The notes under the pieces were generated by a model. The model worked only from the letters and a program-made list of their open reading frames with translations. It did no database searches and was not told the origin of the DNA. The translations under genes were made by a program, and so were the position numbers. From Allium sativum (lineage: Eukaryota > Streptophyta > Magnoliopsida > Asparagales > Amaryllidaceae), in assembly GCA_030737875.1 (NCBI GenBank), contig CM060912.1, forward strand, positions 130,581,993 to 130,645,992: a stretch of 64,000 nt of DNA, read 5' to 3'. Shown one piece after another: positions 10,381-23,608 of the stretch. Numbering within the stretch: the stretch's first letter is position 1; every line of letters starts with the position of its first letter.

Positions 10381-12170
10381 GTTTATATATATAAATATAA
10401 TTAAAACGAACTCGCCGCAGCGCTGCAGTTCGTAAATTGGCGATTCGAACTTCAATTGAATATATAGAACTCGATTGAAGTCGGAATTCTTTGAAACAAG
10501 AAACGTCAGGACCAACTAGATAATAGTTTTCTAATGAAGGAGAAAAATCTGGATTTCGTCGTATAGATTTTGAGTTATGTCAAAATCAAATTTTCAGAAA
10601 AACAGCGCCAGAACTATTTAAGAACCATAACGGTTTATTTCATTTTATAAAAGGATTTTAAGCAAATAAAATCCGAAGTTCTATTTAGAAAATTTCAGAT
10701 TTGAGTTATAAAATATATGTGAACTCAGGTGGAGAAATGAATTGATTTTTGAAACAGGAATCAGATTTTTTGATTATTGAATAGAATTAACTAATTCGAA
10801 TAGTAATTAGTAAATGGGATGTTGAATTGATATTGGGCCTTAAATAAGTGAATTCGATTTGAAAATTTATATTCGAAATAGAAAAGAGAACTAGAATTGA
10901 AATTTTGAAATTCAATTTGTTTATGAACGAATTAAATATTTTGTTTGAACATGTTATGTTCAACAAAGAAGTGAAATAGGCAAAAAGGGCTAATTAAAGA
11001 ATAATTGAGCGAAACTGAATTCAAACGATTCAAAATTGAATTCAAACGAATGGATTGAGTTGAATTGAATTGGAAACAGGTGAACAGGTGTTAAACAGAT
11101 ATGGGGTGGAGTATATGAAGATTTAAATTTATGTGCTCGACAAAAAGGTACATGTTTAAATTCATATATGGATTTTATGCGCCGTATCGGCAAGCCGCTT
11201 GGCTTTTTCTTTTTCTTTTTGAGATTAGAAGGACCGGGAAAGCTATTTGAAATTTCCCGATGCTCCCGATACAGGGGAGGTTATGGCGAAATTTTCCGGA
11301 AATTTAAGGAGTTAGAATATTTTTAAGATATTTTGATAATTAGAGAATCATTGTATCGACGTATAGAATTCGATAGGTAAGTAAATATAAAAATCGAATA
11401 TTTTAGGGAAATCTATAAATTGGAAATAGAAAGCGAACTTTATACGTGTTTTAAAATGAATAATTGGATTGTATAGTGTGTTTATTCGAGGTAAGTGGTA
11501 TTGCCGTTTTGAAGTTGAGGATGTTTTCAGTTAAGGTCTGAGAGGTAATTTTACCCCAACTTGATTGATTTCATTTTTAATGGATAAATAGCAAGATCCA
11601 GTCTCGAAGAGAAGTGTTTGAAAAAGAGTTAATTGAATAAAATATTTTGGGTTGTTGTAACAATGTTTTACACAACATTCGTTTTAACCCAAGTGATGTT
11701 ATTTTGGAAATATAAATATTTCCTGAGGATAGTTAAAGTAGTCGAGAAAGAGATAAGTGATTGGAATTGTTTCAATTTCAAATAAAATATATTTCCTAAG
11801 TATAGGAAATAAGAGAAGGCGATATATGGAAATGTTTTCCAAATAGCGTAAGAAGCCAATATGGTTATTGAAAATATTTGGGTAACAAATATTGATAAGA
11901 GAGTGTAGAAGAGATTTAATTAATGAAATATTAATTAAAGAGCCCAGTGATTTGTTTGATATGTTGGATGAACACTTGTTTTTATTCGATAGTTAAATCA
12001 CAGACTATCGAAGTTTTTGACCATCGTTGTCAATATGGAGAGACCGGTTGGATTATTATCCGAAGAACCACTCCATATTGGCATAAGCGTTGCGAACCAA
12101 GTATGCTGAATATATTGAAGACGGAGTAAAGTGCAAGGGCTTTTCTATTTATAGAAATAGTGCCTTCGGT

Positions 12171-12191
12171 TTCGTTCAATCCCAGAACGAA
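12171..12191 (+). other. Conserved LTR hairpin, loop YRRWCCCAG (E2)
   Basis: TTCGTT (12171-12176) and AACGAA (12186-12191) pair around the loop CAATCCCAG. Equivalents are at 2336-2356 and 22920-22940 (E1), 19336-19356 (E2), and on the minus strand at 50233-50253 (E3) and 61521-61541 (E6), with wobble-compatible stem changes. Confidence 0.5.
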
Positions 12192-12949
12192 CGTAAATGG
12201 ACGAATGTCTGACAAAGTATTTCCAATGATTAAATGGGTTGGTCTGTATAAATATATATGGTTGCAACGGATGTATCCCTTAGCATAACATCCAGAATAT
12301 TTGTGCAAACTCAACTAGTGATTAACGGATCTGACAATGTGGCATTCAAAGTGATTGTGCTATCAATGAATGGTAAGTATTCGTAGCCTCAGGCCTCAAC
12401 AACCGGGAAAGGACAAAAATCGGGCAGGCAGCATGGCTATGTGGGTCGCTCCCATTAGGGTGTATAATCACCTATCTAGAGAAATTCCTTTTGTTTCTTA
12501 ATCTATCGATTCTGCCCATTCGGGAAACGGTGGTTTGAGTCCAACCGTTGGTGATATACATTCGATACACTCAAGCGAAATGAGTGGTCGGTCATGTGTG
12601 GGCCGGGTTGCAAGATGTTCTTGTTGAACCCAGTGTATTCCTCTCTAGAGATACATCATCGGAAGGTGGTTCCATACCTTGTCATGTTGGAAATCAAATC
12701 TCCAATAAGCGCCATGCGGTTTTTGATTTATACTATATATGTGGAGCGTGAGATGCAAGCGTTCTGCTATTTGGTTATTTACTTGATGTAGACATTATTA
12801 TAATATCACTGGATTTTCGTATCAAAGTGTTTTGGGTTATAGTAAGGTAAAAAAAACCGTCCATGTTTATGTGTGGGCTGGTCTTACTATTATCTTTTCT
12901 TCCGAAAAGAGTTTTGAAAGTTAAACAAGTGGTTGGAGTTTACTCACAC

Positions 12950-12963
12950 CAGTCCCATGACTG
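12950..12963 (+). other. Conserved U5 hairpin CAGTC / GACTG (E2)
   Basis: CAGTC-CCAT-GACTG lies 409 bp before the LTR end and is followed by ACC. It is the E2 member of a hairpin found at nearly the same distance in all seven elements. Confidence 0.5.
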
Positions 12964-13374
12964 ACCCAGAGTTTATTTTGTTTTGTTTTTCCTAAACTCT
13001 TGGGTGCCCAAATTTGTACGGGCAGTCAAGTGTTTCAGGCTTTTACAGATACACTTGGAGGAGCTTGAAGCTGGAGGCTTCAACGTTAGTTATTTAGAGT
13101 TACTTCCGCTGAATCAAATGTTATGTGTACTCTGATGATGGTATGTATATATGTACAAAACAGATTGTATTTCCAAGCTTATGTTAAATAATATATTTTA
13201 TTCATTCCGCTGTGAGTTGTGATCTTCGTTTTTCTCCTATTCTAATATTTCTTTCTTTCTATTTCTCATCCTCTATCTTCTTTCTATTGATGGTTCGTAT
13301 TTCCGTGTTACTTGGGTTGGGCATGTGTTATATTTAGTCAACTCAGATAGCTCGGATTTGCGGGTCGTTACAGT

Positions 13375-13386
13375 TGGTATCAGAGC
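13375..13386 (+). promoter_or_regulatory. E2 primer-binding site (tRNA-iMet)
   Basis: TGGTATCAGAGC lies 2 bp after the 5' LTR end and is a perfect 12-nt match to the usual plant iMet complement. Confidence 0.93.
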
Positions 13387-14427
13387 TTAGGTTGAGCAAA
13401 CACCTAGGCTTGTGTGGTATGTGCTCATTAGAGATAGGGTCAGTAGTGCCCTAGAATGAGTTGAGTCTATATATACGAGAGCGCGTATTTGTAAATTGAT
13501 ATTAAAAACTGTTTTATATTGTGTTGGCTAGTCTGTTGAGTGGTTTATGAATTCTGATCGAATAGTGGGACGCCACGAAGTCGATAGGGATTTCTAAACG
13601 CTTGAACAGAAAAATTTGACATGATATTGTTTTAAAGTGGGTAAATGAAATAATTTTACCCAAAATTTCTATTTTGATATAGAAAGAATAATTTTCTGAA
13701 ATTATTATAATATATGGATGTGTTGATTGTTAGGATTATAATCAATGAGATTATAAAATTGGAATGGTTATTTATAACCAAAATAGAATTTGTATAGAAA
13801 TTATATATACAAATGAGATAAATTAGAATAAAATTCAAACCAGAATTAAGAATTCAAAATCCTGGGAAGTTGAAATTTATTTTTCAAAAGTATATTAAAA
13901 TATAGCTTTGTTTGGAAGGATTTTTGATTTAAAATCATTTTAGATTGGGTTTTAAAAATTTTAAAGCACTGAACTCACTTCAGTAGCTGGAAAAAAATTC
14001 TGATAATGATTGCAACATCATCAGTGTTCATTTTCGAGTGTCTAAGTGATGGATTGCTACCTTAGAAAAAGTTTTTAATGGAAATTTGTTTGAAAGAAAA
14101 CAAATTGGTTTGAAAATTCAGATGTTTTGAATTTGAAATGGAAATAAATATATGCGCATATATTTATGTAATTTTTGAAGGATTCAAAAGGAAAACTCTA
14201 GGATTTAGATTCTGAAATTAAACTTAAGCAAGTTTAATGGTTCGAGGTGAATAAATTGACTAGAATCAATTTGAGATAAATTGAAATGAATATGAATTAG
14301 AATGCATATGAATGGAAACCAAAAGTTTTGGTTGAAATTAAAGTCATACAAATATGAGGAATTGAGTTTCAACATAAGTGAGTTTTGAAAAAGTACATAG
14401 GTTTGTAGCATTTTCTTACCTCAGCAA

Positions 14428-14461
14428 TTTCGGGGACGAAATTATTTTAAGGGGGGAAGAA
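14428..14461 (+). promoter_or_regulatory. E2 polypurine tract with upstream hairpin
   Basis: AAGGGGGGAAGAA (14449-14461) abuts the 3' LTR. TTTCG-GGGA-CGAAA (14428-14441) is the E2 form of the PPT-proximal hairpin. This layout is typical of Tekay-type elements. Confidence 0.88.
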
Positions 14462-17400
14462 TGTAACGACCCAGATTTTTGAACAGTTTATTATAAATAT
14501 TTAGTATGGTTTTAAATATTGAATCTATAATATAAATGGTATTTTTGGGTTATCGATTAAATAAATCGAAAATAAGATTTTATTTTGATAGTCATCGAAA
14601 TACGAAAACTGAAATAATTTAATTCAAAAATAAAACTGAATCGAAACAATTCAGTCAATCATTATATATTCTATTTCACAATAAACTATTATCAGGGGAT
14701 TTAATTGTCTGAAATCAATTTATAGTTTTAATCGAGTTTAATTTAAATCGTTAATCTAAACTATGATTTGTTCTGTACAGTTGAATTAAAATTTAAAACT
14801 GGTCCCGTTGAGTTCAGAATATCGTATAATGTTAGGAACATCAGTTGTTTTGCTGAAATAGTGGTTCGTGGTTTCAAATTAAAGGACCGCAAGATATTTT
14901 ATCTATTTAAAATAAAATCGAATATAAAAGAAATTAAATATAGGAGAGCCGACCTATGTTTATACGGCACTGCTTATATTTTCTCGAGCCGAAATCTTTG
15001 CTCTCCTCCTTCCCAACAAAGCAAAGCAGAAATCAGATGGCGCCACCCTAAAACTGAGAAACGCAGACCTATGAATAAAACAGTACAGTTATTTTCTTCC
15101 TCGAGCTGAATATATTGTCCCCTTTTCGCTTATAAAAACTATCGCACCCCTCTAAACTTCATTCACAAAACAATGCTCAACTTCAGTAATCAAAAATGGT
15201 CGCTGCCCTCATATCCAAATCGCAACTCAAATTCATCGCGAGCTGGTGCTCGAGCTTCAGGGAGGATGACGCGAGAAGTTGGCCGAGGATAGGGCGATGA
15301 ACGGGTTCTGGTGCGGTGCTCATTGGGAAGCTCGAACTGGTGCTTGTCGAGCTAGGGCACAGAGTTTGGTGTGCTAGGAGGTGCTCGCGATTTTCGATTG
15401 GAGGAATTTGGTAAAGCTGTTTGGGGTTTCGTCGAAGGAGGAGGCTGTGAGATCGGTGGATGGACAGGTCAGCAAAGAATGGTGGTCAACAAGTAAAGGC
15501 TAGGGAGAGGGATTGAGTTCCTGGGGTGAATTCAGAAAAGAAGGGCATAAGGTAATTTTATTTATTTCTAAATTCAAATTATATCAAGAATTTAGTTTAC
15601 ATAAAAAGTAAATTAATTTATATAGTTAGTTTATATAAAAAAGGGGGGGTTGGTTTGGATTCGTGTGTACAAGGGATGTGTGAAGGCTTATAGCAGGTTC
15701 GGTTTTTATTTTAAGTAATAAGGAAGAGTTATATACGTAGTCAAGGTAAATTTATTTATTTATTTTAAACTTGCCAGATCATTTTAGAAAGAAGAAAAAG
15801 AAAAATAGTTTATTTAATTTAAAGAGTTTAATGGTGATTAAATTAAATGAAATAAAGAAATAAATTATTATCGATATGAATCTTAAATGAGGATAATTTA
15901 TTTACACGATAACAGATCTCGGTGATGGCTTTCCATCGTCAAATACTTCTCAATGGAATTAAAATGAATATTCGGCAAGGGAAAATCACGGTGAGTAAAT
16001 CTCACTCACCTTTTATTTATAATTATTTTTATTTCGTTAAAAATAATTATTGTTGCTTGTCTGGATTTTACTGGTTGTTTTATATATATTAGTTATTTAG
16101 GCTATATATATATATATTGGGTTGATTGATTGGTTGGATTCCCGCAGTCTCATTAGCGGATGCCCGCAGTTTCATAGCGGATGATTACCCTATACGCCCC
16201 ACGCTATGATAGTGGATGACCTTCTATACCACGATATTCTGCCACGAAGCAGAATGGGTATTATTTATGTGCTAACATCTGTGGATGCAGGAAAACAGGT
16301 TGGAGGAATCCAACTAGATTCCTCAAAAATATATTATTTGTTTATTGTTTGTTTGATTTCATATATATTCATATATGATGTGTTAAAAACCAAATGATTG
16401 AAAATTGGGTGATTTGATTGTTTTAAATATCACTGGGCCAATTAAAAGGATATTGAGATTTAGAAAGGGAAAATTTTATTTTTTAAATAGAATTTGAATT
16501 TTAATGGAAATAAAATATAAACTTGTTTTTGAAGAATAAAACAGGTAGTTTCTTTTTAAAAGAAGTTTATAAATAGTTCTTTTATAACGAAGTTATAAAT
16601 GAAGTGAAAAGAATTATCATTTGATAATTCAGAAATAGAAATACAAGTGTGAAATTGGAATTTGAAATGAAATTTCAAAATAGGATGTGAAATGAAATTT
16701 TTAAATATATAACTCAAATGAAATTTGAGTATAACATTTGAATAGTAGAATTAGAAAAGGAGTTTAAATATTTGAATTTTAAAAGGAGATTGAATATTAG
16801 AAATTCAAATAGAAGTTCAAATAGAATTTGAATAGACGAAATTAGAATGAAAAATAGAATTTGAATTCAAGGAATTAAAATAAAATTTGAATTCAAAGGA
16901 ATTCGAATAAATAAATTCAAATAGAGTTTTGAATGTAGAATTTCAAAATAGAATTTGAAATAAACTTTGAAATAGGATTTTCAAAGTAGAATTGGAAATA
17001 GAAATTCAAATAGGATTTCAAAATAGGAAATCCAAATGGTTTTGAAATGGAATTTGAATTCAAGGGGATTCAAATGGATTTGAGTGAAGAAATTCAAATG
17101 GTGTTAAAAATAAATTTGGATATTAGAATTCAAATGGAAATGGAAAAATGAAATTTGAATATAAGAGATTCAAATTGAATTCAAATAGGATTTGATCTAT
17201 GGAATTTGAATATGAAATTCAAATGGGTTTTACACTATGGAATTTTGAATATAGAATTTAAAAAGGAGTTTGAATATTTGTATTCCAATAGAATTCAAAT
17301 ATAGAAATGGGAATATAGAAGTTCAAATGGAATTTAAATATAGAGTTTGAATAAGAGAATTCAAATGAATTCAAGTATTGAATTTGAATAGGGAATTCAA

Positions 17401-20400
17401 ATAGAAATTCAAGTATTGAATTTGAATATCCAATAGAAAAGGAATTGGGATTTGAAATATAGAATTCAAAAGCGAGATTGGAATTTGAATCAAGGAATTC
17501 AAATAGAGTAAAAATGGAATTGAATTCAATTTAAGAAGTTTAAAAGTTTATATATATAGATATAATTAAAACGAACTCGCCGCAGCGCTGCAGTTCGTAA
17601 ATTGGCGATTCGAACTTCAATTGAATATATAGAACTCGGTTGAAGTCGGAATTCTTTGAAACAAGAAACGTCAGGACCAACTAGATAATAGTTTTCTAAT
17701 GAAGGAGAAAAATCTGGATTTCGTCGTATAGATTTTGAGTTATGTCAAAATCAAATTTTCAGAAAAACAGCGCCAGAACTATTTAAGAACCATAACGGTT
17801 TATTTCATTTTATAAAAGGATTTTAAGCAAATAAAATCCGAAGTTCTATTTAGAAAATTTCAGATTTGAGTTATAAAATATATGTGAACTCAGGTGGAGA
17901 AATGAATTGATTTTTGAAACAGGAATCAGATTTTTTGATTATTGAATAGAATTAACTAATTCGAATAGTAATTAGTAAATGGGATGTTGAATTGATATTG
18001 GGCCTTAAATAAGTGAATTCGATTTGAAAATTTATATTCGAAATAGAAAAGAGAACTAGAATTGAAATTTTGAAATTCAATTTGTTTATGAACGAATTAA
18101 ATATTTTGTTTGAACATGTTATGTTCAACAAAGAAGTGAAATAGGCAAAAAGGGCTAATTAAAGAATAATTGAGCGAAACTGAATTCAAACGATTCAAAA
18201 TTGAATTCAAACGAATGGATTGAGTTGAATTGAATTGGAAACAGGTGAACATGTGTTAAACAGATATGGGGTGGAGTATATGAAGATTTAAATTTATGTG
18301 CTCGACAAAAAGGTACATGTTTAAATTCATATACGGATTTTATGCGCCGTATCGACAAGCCGCTTGGCTTTTTCTTTTTCTTTTTGAGATTAGAAGGACC
18401 GGGAAAGCTATTTGAAATTTCCCGATGCTCCCGATACAGGGGAGGTTATGGCGAAATTTTCCGGAAATTTAAGGAGTTAGAATATTTTTAAGATATTTTG
18501 ATAATTAGAGAATCATTGTATCGACGTATAGAATTCGATAGGTAAGTAAATATAAAAATCGAATATTTTAGGGAAATCTATAAATTGGAAATAGAAAGCG
18601 AACTTTATACGTGTTTTAAAATGAATAATTGGATTGTATAGTGTGTTTATTCGAGGTAAGTGGTATTGCCGTTTTGAAGTTGAGGATGTTTTCAGTTAAG
18701 GTCTGAGAGGTAATTTTACCCCAACTTGATTGATTTCATTTTTAATGGATAAATAGCAAGATCCAGTCTCGAAGAGAAGTGTTTGAAAAAGAGTTAATTG
18801 AATAAAATATTTTGGGTTGTTGTAACAATGTTTTACACAACATTCGTTTTAACCCAAGTGATGTTATTTTGGAAATATAAATATTTCCTGAGGATAGTTA
18901 AAGTAGTCGAGAAAGAGATAAGTGATTGGAATTGTTTCAATTTCAAATAAAATATATTTCCTAAGTATAGGAAATAAGAGAAGGCGATATATGGAAATGT
19001 TTTCCAAATAGCGTAAGAAGCCAATATGGTTATTGAAAATATTTGGGTAACAAATATTGATAAGAGAGTGTAGAAGAGATTTAATTAATGAAATATTAAT
19101 TAAAGAGCCCAGTGATTTGTTTGATATGTTGGATGAACACTTGTTTTTATTCGATAGTTAAATCACAGACTATCGAAGTTTTTGACCATCGTTGTCAATA
19201 TGGAGAGACCGGTTGGATTATTATCCGAAGAACCACTCCGTATTGGCATAAGCGTTGCGAACCAAGTATGCTGAATATATTGAAGACGGAGTAAAGTGCA
19301 AGGGCTTTTCTATTTATAGAAATAGTGCCTTCGGTTTCGTTCAATCCCAGAACGAACGTAAATGGACGAAAGTCTGACAAAGTATTTCCAATGATCAAAT
19401 GGGTTGGTCTGTATAAATATATATGGTTGCAACGGATGTATCCCTTAGCATAACATCCAGAATATTTGTGCAAACTCAACTAGTGATTAACGGATCTGAC
19501 AATGTGGCATTCAAAGTGATTGTGCTATCAATGAATGGTAAGTATTCGTAGCCTCAGGCCTCAACAACCGGGAAAGGACAAAAATCGGGCAGGTAGCATG
19601 GCTATGTGGGTCGCTCCCATTAGGGTGTATAATCACCTATCTAGAGAAATTCCTTTTGTTTCTTAATCTATCGATTCTGCCCATTCGGGAAACGGTGGTT
19701 TGAGTCCAACCGTTGGTGATATACATTCGATACACTCAAGCGAAATGAGTGGTCGGTCATGTGTGGGCCGGGTTGCAAGATGTTCTTGTTGAACCCAGTG
19801 TATTCCTCTCTAGAGATACATCATCGGAAGGTGGTTCCATACCTTGTCATGTTGGAAATCAAATCTCCAATAAGCGCCATGCGGTTTTTGATTTATACTA
19901 TATATGTGGAGCGTGAGATGCAAGCGTTCTGCTATTTGGTTATTTACTTGATGTAGACATTATTATAATATCACTGGATTTTCGTATCAAAGTGTTTTGG
20001 GTTATAGTAAGGTAAAAAAACCGTCCATGTTTATGTGTGGGTTGGTCTTACTATTATCTTTTCTTCCGAAAAGAGTTTTGAAAGTTAAACAAGTGGTTGG
20101 AGTTTACTCACACCAGTCCCATGACTGACCCAGAGTTTATTTTGTTTTGTTTTTCCTAAACTCTTGGGTGCCCAAATTTGTACGGGCAGTCAAGTGTTTC
20201 AGGCTTTTACAGATACACTTGGAGGAGCTTGAAGCTGGAGGCTTCAACGTTAGTTATTTAGAGTTACTTCCGCTGAATCAAATGTTATGTGTACTCTGAT
20301 GATGGTATGTATATATGTACAAAACAGATTGTATTTCCAAGCTTATGTTATATAATATATTTTATTCGTTCCGCTGTGAGTTGTGATCTTCGTTTTTCTC

Positions 20401-20536
20401 CTATTCTAATATTTCTTTCTTTCTATTTCTCATCCTCTATCTTCTTTCTATTGATGGTTCGTATTTCCGTGTTATTTGGGTTGGGCATGTGTTGTATTTA
20501 GTCAACTCAGATAGCTCGGATTTGCGGGTCGTTACA
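14462..20536 (+). repeat. E2 3' LTR (6075 bp)
   Basis: Near-identical to 7271-13372. Visible differences are single bases plus shorter runs: G7 at 15643-15649 against G10, and a far shorter AT run near 16103-16117. TATA is at 15131-15137. Confidence 0.93.
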
Positions 20537-20541
20537 ATTTG
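20537..20541. repeat. E2 target-site duplication, right
   Basis: ATTTG follows the GTTACA terminus and matches 7266-7270. Confidence 0.93.
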
Positions 20542-23500
20542 TCTTTAGAATACATAGCAAAATGTACGTCAAATTTATTTGCCAACTAGTTATGAATTGT
20601 TGTGTCAAAAATTTAGATTATAATAAAAAGTTTATTTTTATTGTTTACATTAAAACCTGGTTTTTGGTAAAATTTAGAATAATAATAAAATATTCATTTT
20701 CTTGTTTACTTTAAAATATAGTTTCTGTCAAAATAAAGTTATTAAAATAAAAACATTTATTTTTTCACTTTAAAGGAATGAATTGAAAATGTTCATTTTT
20801 GCCATGGTAAAAGAATGAATAACTAAACAATCATTTTTATCATTGAAGTAGAAGTAGAGAAAAATACTCATTTTTGTCTAAATTGAAATAATGAAACAAA
20901 AATATAACACTTTTATGTTATATTAGAATTGAAGAATAAATTATTCACTTTTGTCAATTTACATTAGTTGAAACCAATTATTCACTTTTGTCAAAATTAC
21001 ACTAGTTGGAAACAAAACATTTATTTTGGCAAATATATTAGTTGAAGCAAAAACGTACATTTTGTCAAATTAAGATGGATGAAATAAAAAGGACATTTTG
21101 TTAAATAAAAGAATTGAACACAAATAGCATTTTTATTAACTGGATTTGAGTTATAACAAAATGTCCACTTTGATAAAATGAAATTGTCGACAAAATGGTT
21201 GTATAACTTTTTATACATTTTGTTGAAATATAATTTATACGCAAATATGGAAATCATTTTTATCTGCATAACATACATTAGAATTTATAGACAAATATAA
21301 GAATCATGTTACTAGTCAGTACATGCATTAGAATTTTATGTATATTTAAGTGACATTTTATTTGTTAAAATTTAAAGCTAAGAATATCTGCCTACAAATA
21401 AAGAAAATGAATTTTTTTCCCATTTGTCATCAACAATAATGTCATATAAATAAATTACAGTTTATTAGACATTAAAATGTATAGAGAAACTATACGAATA
21501 AAATATATTTTATTCTGCATTAGGAATATAATGACATGTTGTTCATTATCGTCAACATGTTAGCGGAATTGAAATTGGTTAAATTTACTAACAAATCATT
21601 TATTTATATGTACTGTTGTTGGCTGAAATCCCACACGGGTGTTGGGATGATATTTGATCTACACTAGTCCCAACATTTAGTGTAAAATCCACTTTGGGGG
21701 TTATTTGGATGCTTGACAATTATTTATCATGATTATCGATTACATGCAATATATGGATGTTGATTGAGTCACATTCCAATAAAGAATATTCCAGAAAAAG
21801 AATATTTTAGAAAATATTTTAGAAGAAGGAATATATTTTAGAAAATACATTTTTATTTTAATGGACTAGTTATTAACTAGAATTAATCATTAAATTTAGA
21901 TTTAATAAAGTTTTCCAATTTGTTAATATTTAAGTGAAGTTAAATTAAATAAATTGGATTTTGGGTTTGTCGTGAATAGTGTCTTAAATAACACTGTTCT
22001 TAAACCTCGTATGAAAAGGATAATATTTTATTTACATTATTACAGTTTTTCAGTCATATTTAGAATTTGGAATGAAAAGGAATGTGAGTTGGGCTTATTG
22101 TGAACTGTGTTTTTAGTGACATGTGTTCTTTAACCCAACTGACAGTAAAAATATTGTCTGGAATTTATGATTCTTTTATTAAGATTTAAAGAGGAATTTT
22201 CCAAAAGCCTGGTTTTCCAATGTAATATATTAAATTGGAATTGAATGGAATTCGAATTAATAATAACCGAGATAAGCTTCTGTAAAAGAAGACCGTTACT
22301 ACATATGGAATTTAAGAGGCTTTGCCATTATTCCATTTATATTATTGGTCGGATACAGAAATTTATAACGAGTATATATTGATTTCTGTGAAGATTCCAT
22401 ATTTTTATGGAAGATGATTATGGGTTTACCGTGAACTATGTTTTAAATGACATTAGTTCTTTAGCCCAGTTAAAGATAAGATTAATTTCTTAAATTTAAA
22501 TAATCATTGAATAATGATTTTGGTATTTAAAACCCAAATCGAAGTTTTGATAAATTTTTAAAGAAAAGATTTAAGGATAATTTAAAGAATTTATCTTTGA
22601 TATAATAATGCGAATATCTTATTAGAAGAATATTTTGAATTGGAATGAGACTTTGGATGTGCTTTTATAGTACTTGATTTTTATTATAAAATACGCGAGT
22701 TATTCGGAAAGACCGGGTCTAACCCATTCCGAATAAGTACTACGACAATGAAGACTCGAAGATGGAGACGGTGGTTGAAGACCGACAATCACACATCGAA
22801 TGGATGTGTTGCTACTGAGATCCATGATGGGAGTAGCTACCTTGAAAGGGCTTCAGTGATAGCCGCCCAGATGTATTGTTGATTGTCCGGATATGCGAGG
22901 ACTCTCAGGTATCTCCGGTTTCGTTAAGACCCAGAATGGACATGTAAAAGGATGCGTGTCTGACATTGGATTTCGTTCCATGTGAATTAAATTGATTTTT
23001 ATTAATGAATGTCTGATTGGTGGTGGAAAATTTATTCTCTGCTTAACACCCTGGTATATATTAATAGTGATTGATCACATGGCGTGAATTGTCAATGTGG
23101 CACGCCAAGATGAAAATGATCAAGGCTTTTGTTGAAATCAGGGCCTTGTGGGATAATCAAAGTATAGCCTATTACGGCATAGGCTTGTGTATAGCGTGAC
23201 TTCGCGAGCCTCACACCCCGGTAAGAGTCAAAAACGGGAGTAGGACTACAGGGAGTGCACACATTTCTTTCTAGCTAGGACTAGTGCCCGTGCTTAAATT
23301 GGCTGGCATTTTACTTATGTGGATGATGGATTTTGAGGCGCCTCGCATTTTTATAGGACGTTAATGGTCATGCTATAGGTCCAAAGGGACCGAGAAGCAT
23401 GTGTTCAGGTATAATTAATCCACTACCCTTAGGTAGGGACCGGCCTTGAAGATCCAAGGGTTGCCCATAGGTGTGATCCTGAGGCATTTGCTAGAGTGTC

Positions 23501-23608
23501 TCGAATCGAAGAGGAGCTTGCCCCTAGCCTCGACTCATGATGGAAATCCAATTTCCAAAATGACCTTGCGGTTTTGAATGTAGAATTAGTATGGAGACAT
23601 GATATATG
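20542..23608 (+). repeat. E1 3' LTR, downstream part, broken at 23608
   Basis: The E1 LTR resumes after E2; from 20587 it matches 1-3022 closely with scattered differences. It stops at GATATATG (23601-23608), where E3 sequence begins, so about 0.7 kb of the LTR end (the equivalent of 3023-3725) is missing from the window. The 85-codon antisense frame at 21021-21278 is AT-rich noise. Confidence 0.87.

Larger units (their letters stand above)
7271..13372 (+). repeat. E2 5' LTR (6102 bp)
   Basis: It spans TGTAACGACCC to GGGTCGTTACA. The TATA box is at 7940-7946, followed by a GC-richer stretch (7970-8340) with a 34-codon frame at 8005-8109. Then come a G10 run (8453-8462), a long AT run (8915-8952), a 900-bp ATTCAAAT/ATTTGAAT tract (about 9440-10380) and a complex final 1.5 kb with conserved hairpins. 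If transcription starts near 7970, R-U5 would be about 5.4 kb. Small frames such as 7577-7918 and 12030-12314 recur in the other LTR only because the LTRs are identical. Confidence 0.93.
13373..14461 (+). other. E2 non-coding internal region (1089 bp)
   Basis: It opens with the PBS and ends with the PPT. Hairpin 2 of the shared pair is at 13436-13452, with stem AGGGT/GCCCT and loop CAGTAGT. A palindrome-loop hairpin (TTGCAA) is at 14000-14024. Hairpin 1 and the U5-complementary segment seen in E1, E3 and E6 are not recognisable. Small AT-rich frames (13656-13838 and 14205-14411, minus strand) have no domain and are not credible. Confidence 0.8.
7271..20536 (+). mobile_element. E2: complete non-coding giant-LTR retrotransposon (13.3 kb)
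   Basis: A full insertion inside the E1 3' LTR. It has two near-identical LTRs of 6102 and 6075 bp, an interior of only 1089 bp, an iMet PBS, a PPT and 5-bp target duplications. The LTR termini TGTAACGACCC and GGGTCGTTACA are perfect 11-bp inverted repeats. By eye the LTRs differ by scattered single bases and by run-length changes, so the insertion is recent. No gag or pol domain exists in any frame. It resembles LARD-type elements, but the interior is much shorter than usual for those and the LTRs are longer. It must depend on enzymes from another element; Tekay-like relatives such as E4 and E5 are candidates. Confidence 0.93.

Noticed and set aside
12030..12314. 94-codon antisense frame in E2 LTRs (also 19195-19479), with a frame of equal length at 2227-2511 in E1
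   Set aside because: The DNA here is conserved among families as an RNA hairpin region, but the peptides do not align. Equal length is coincidence.
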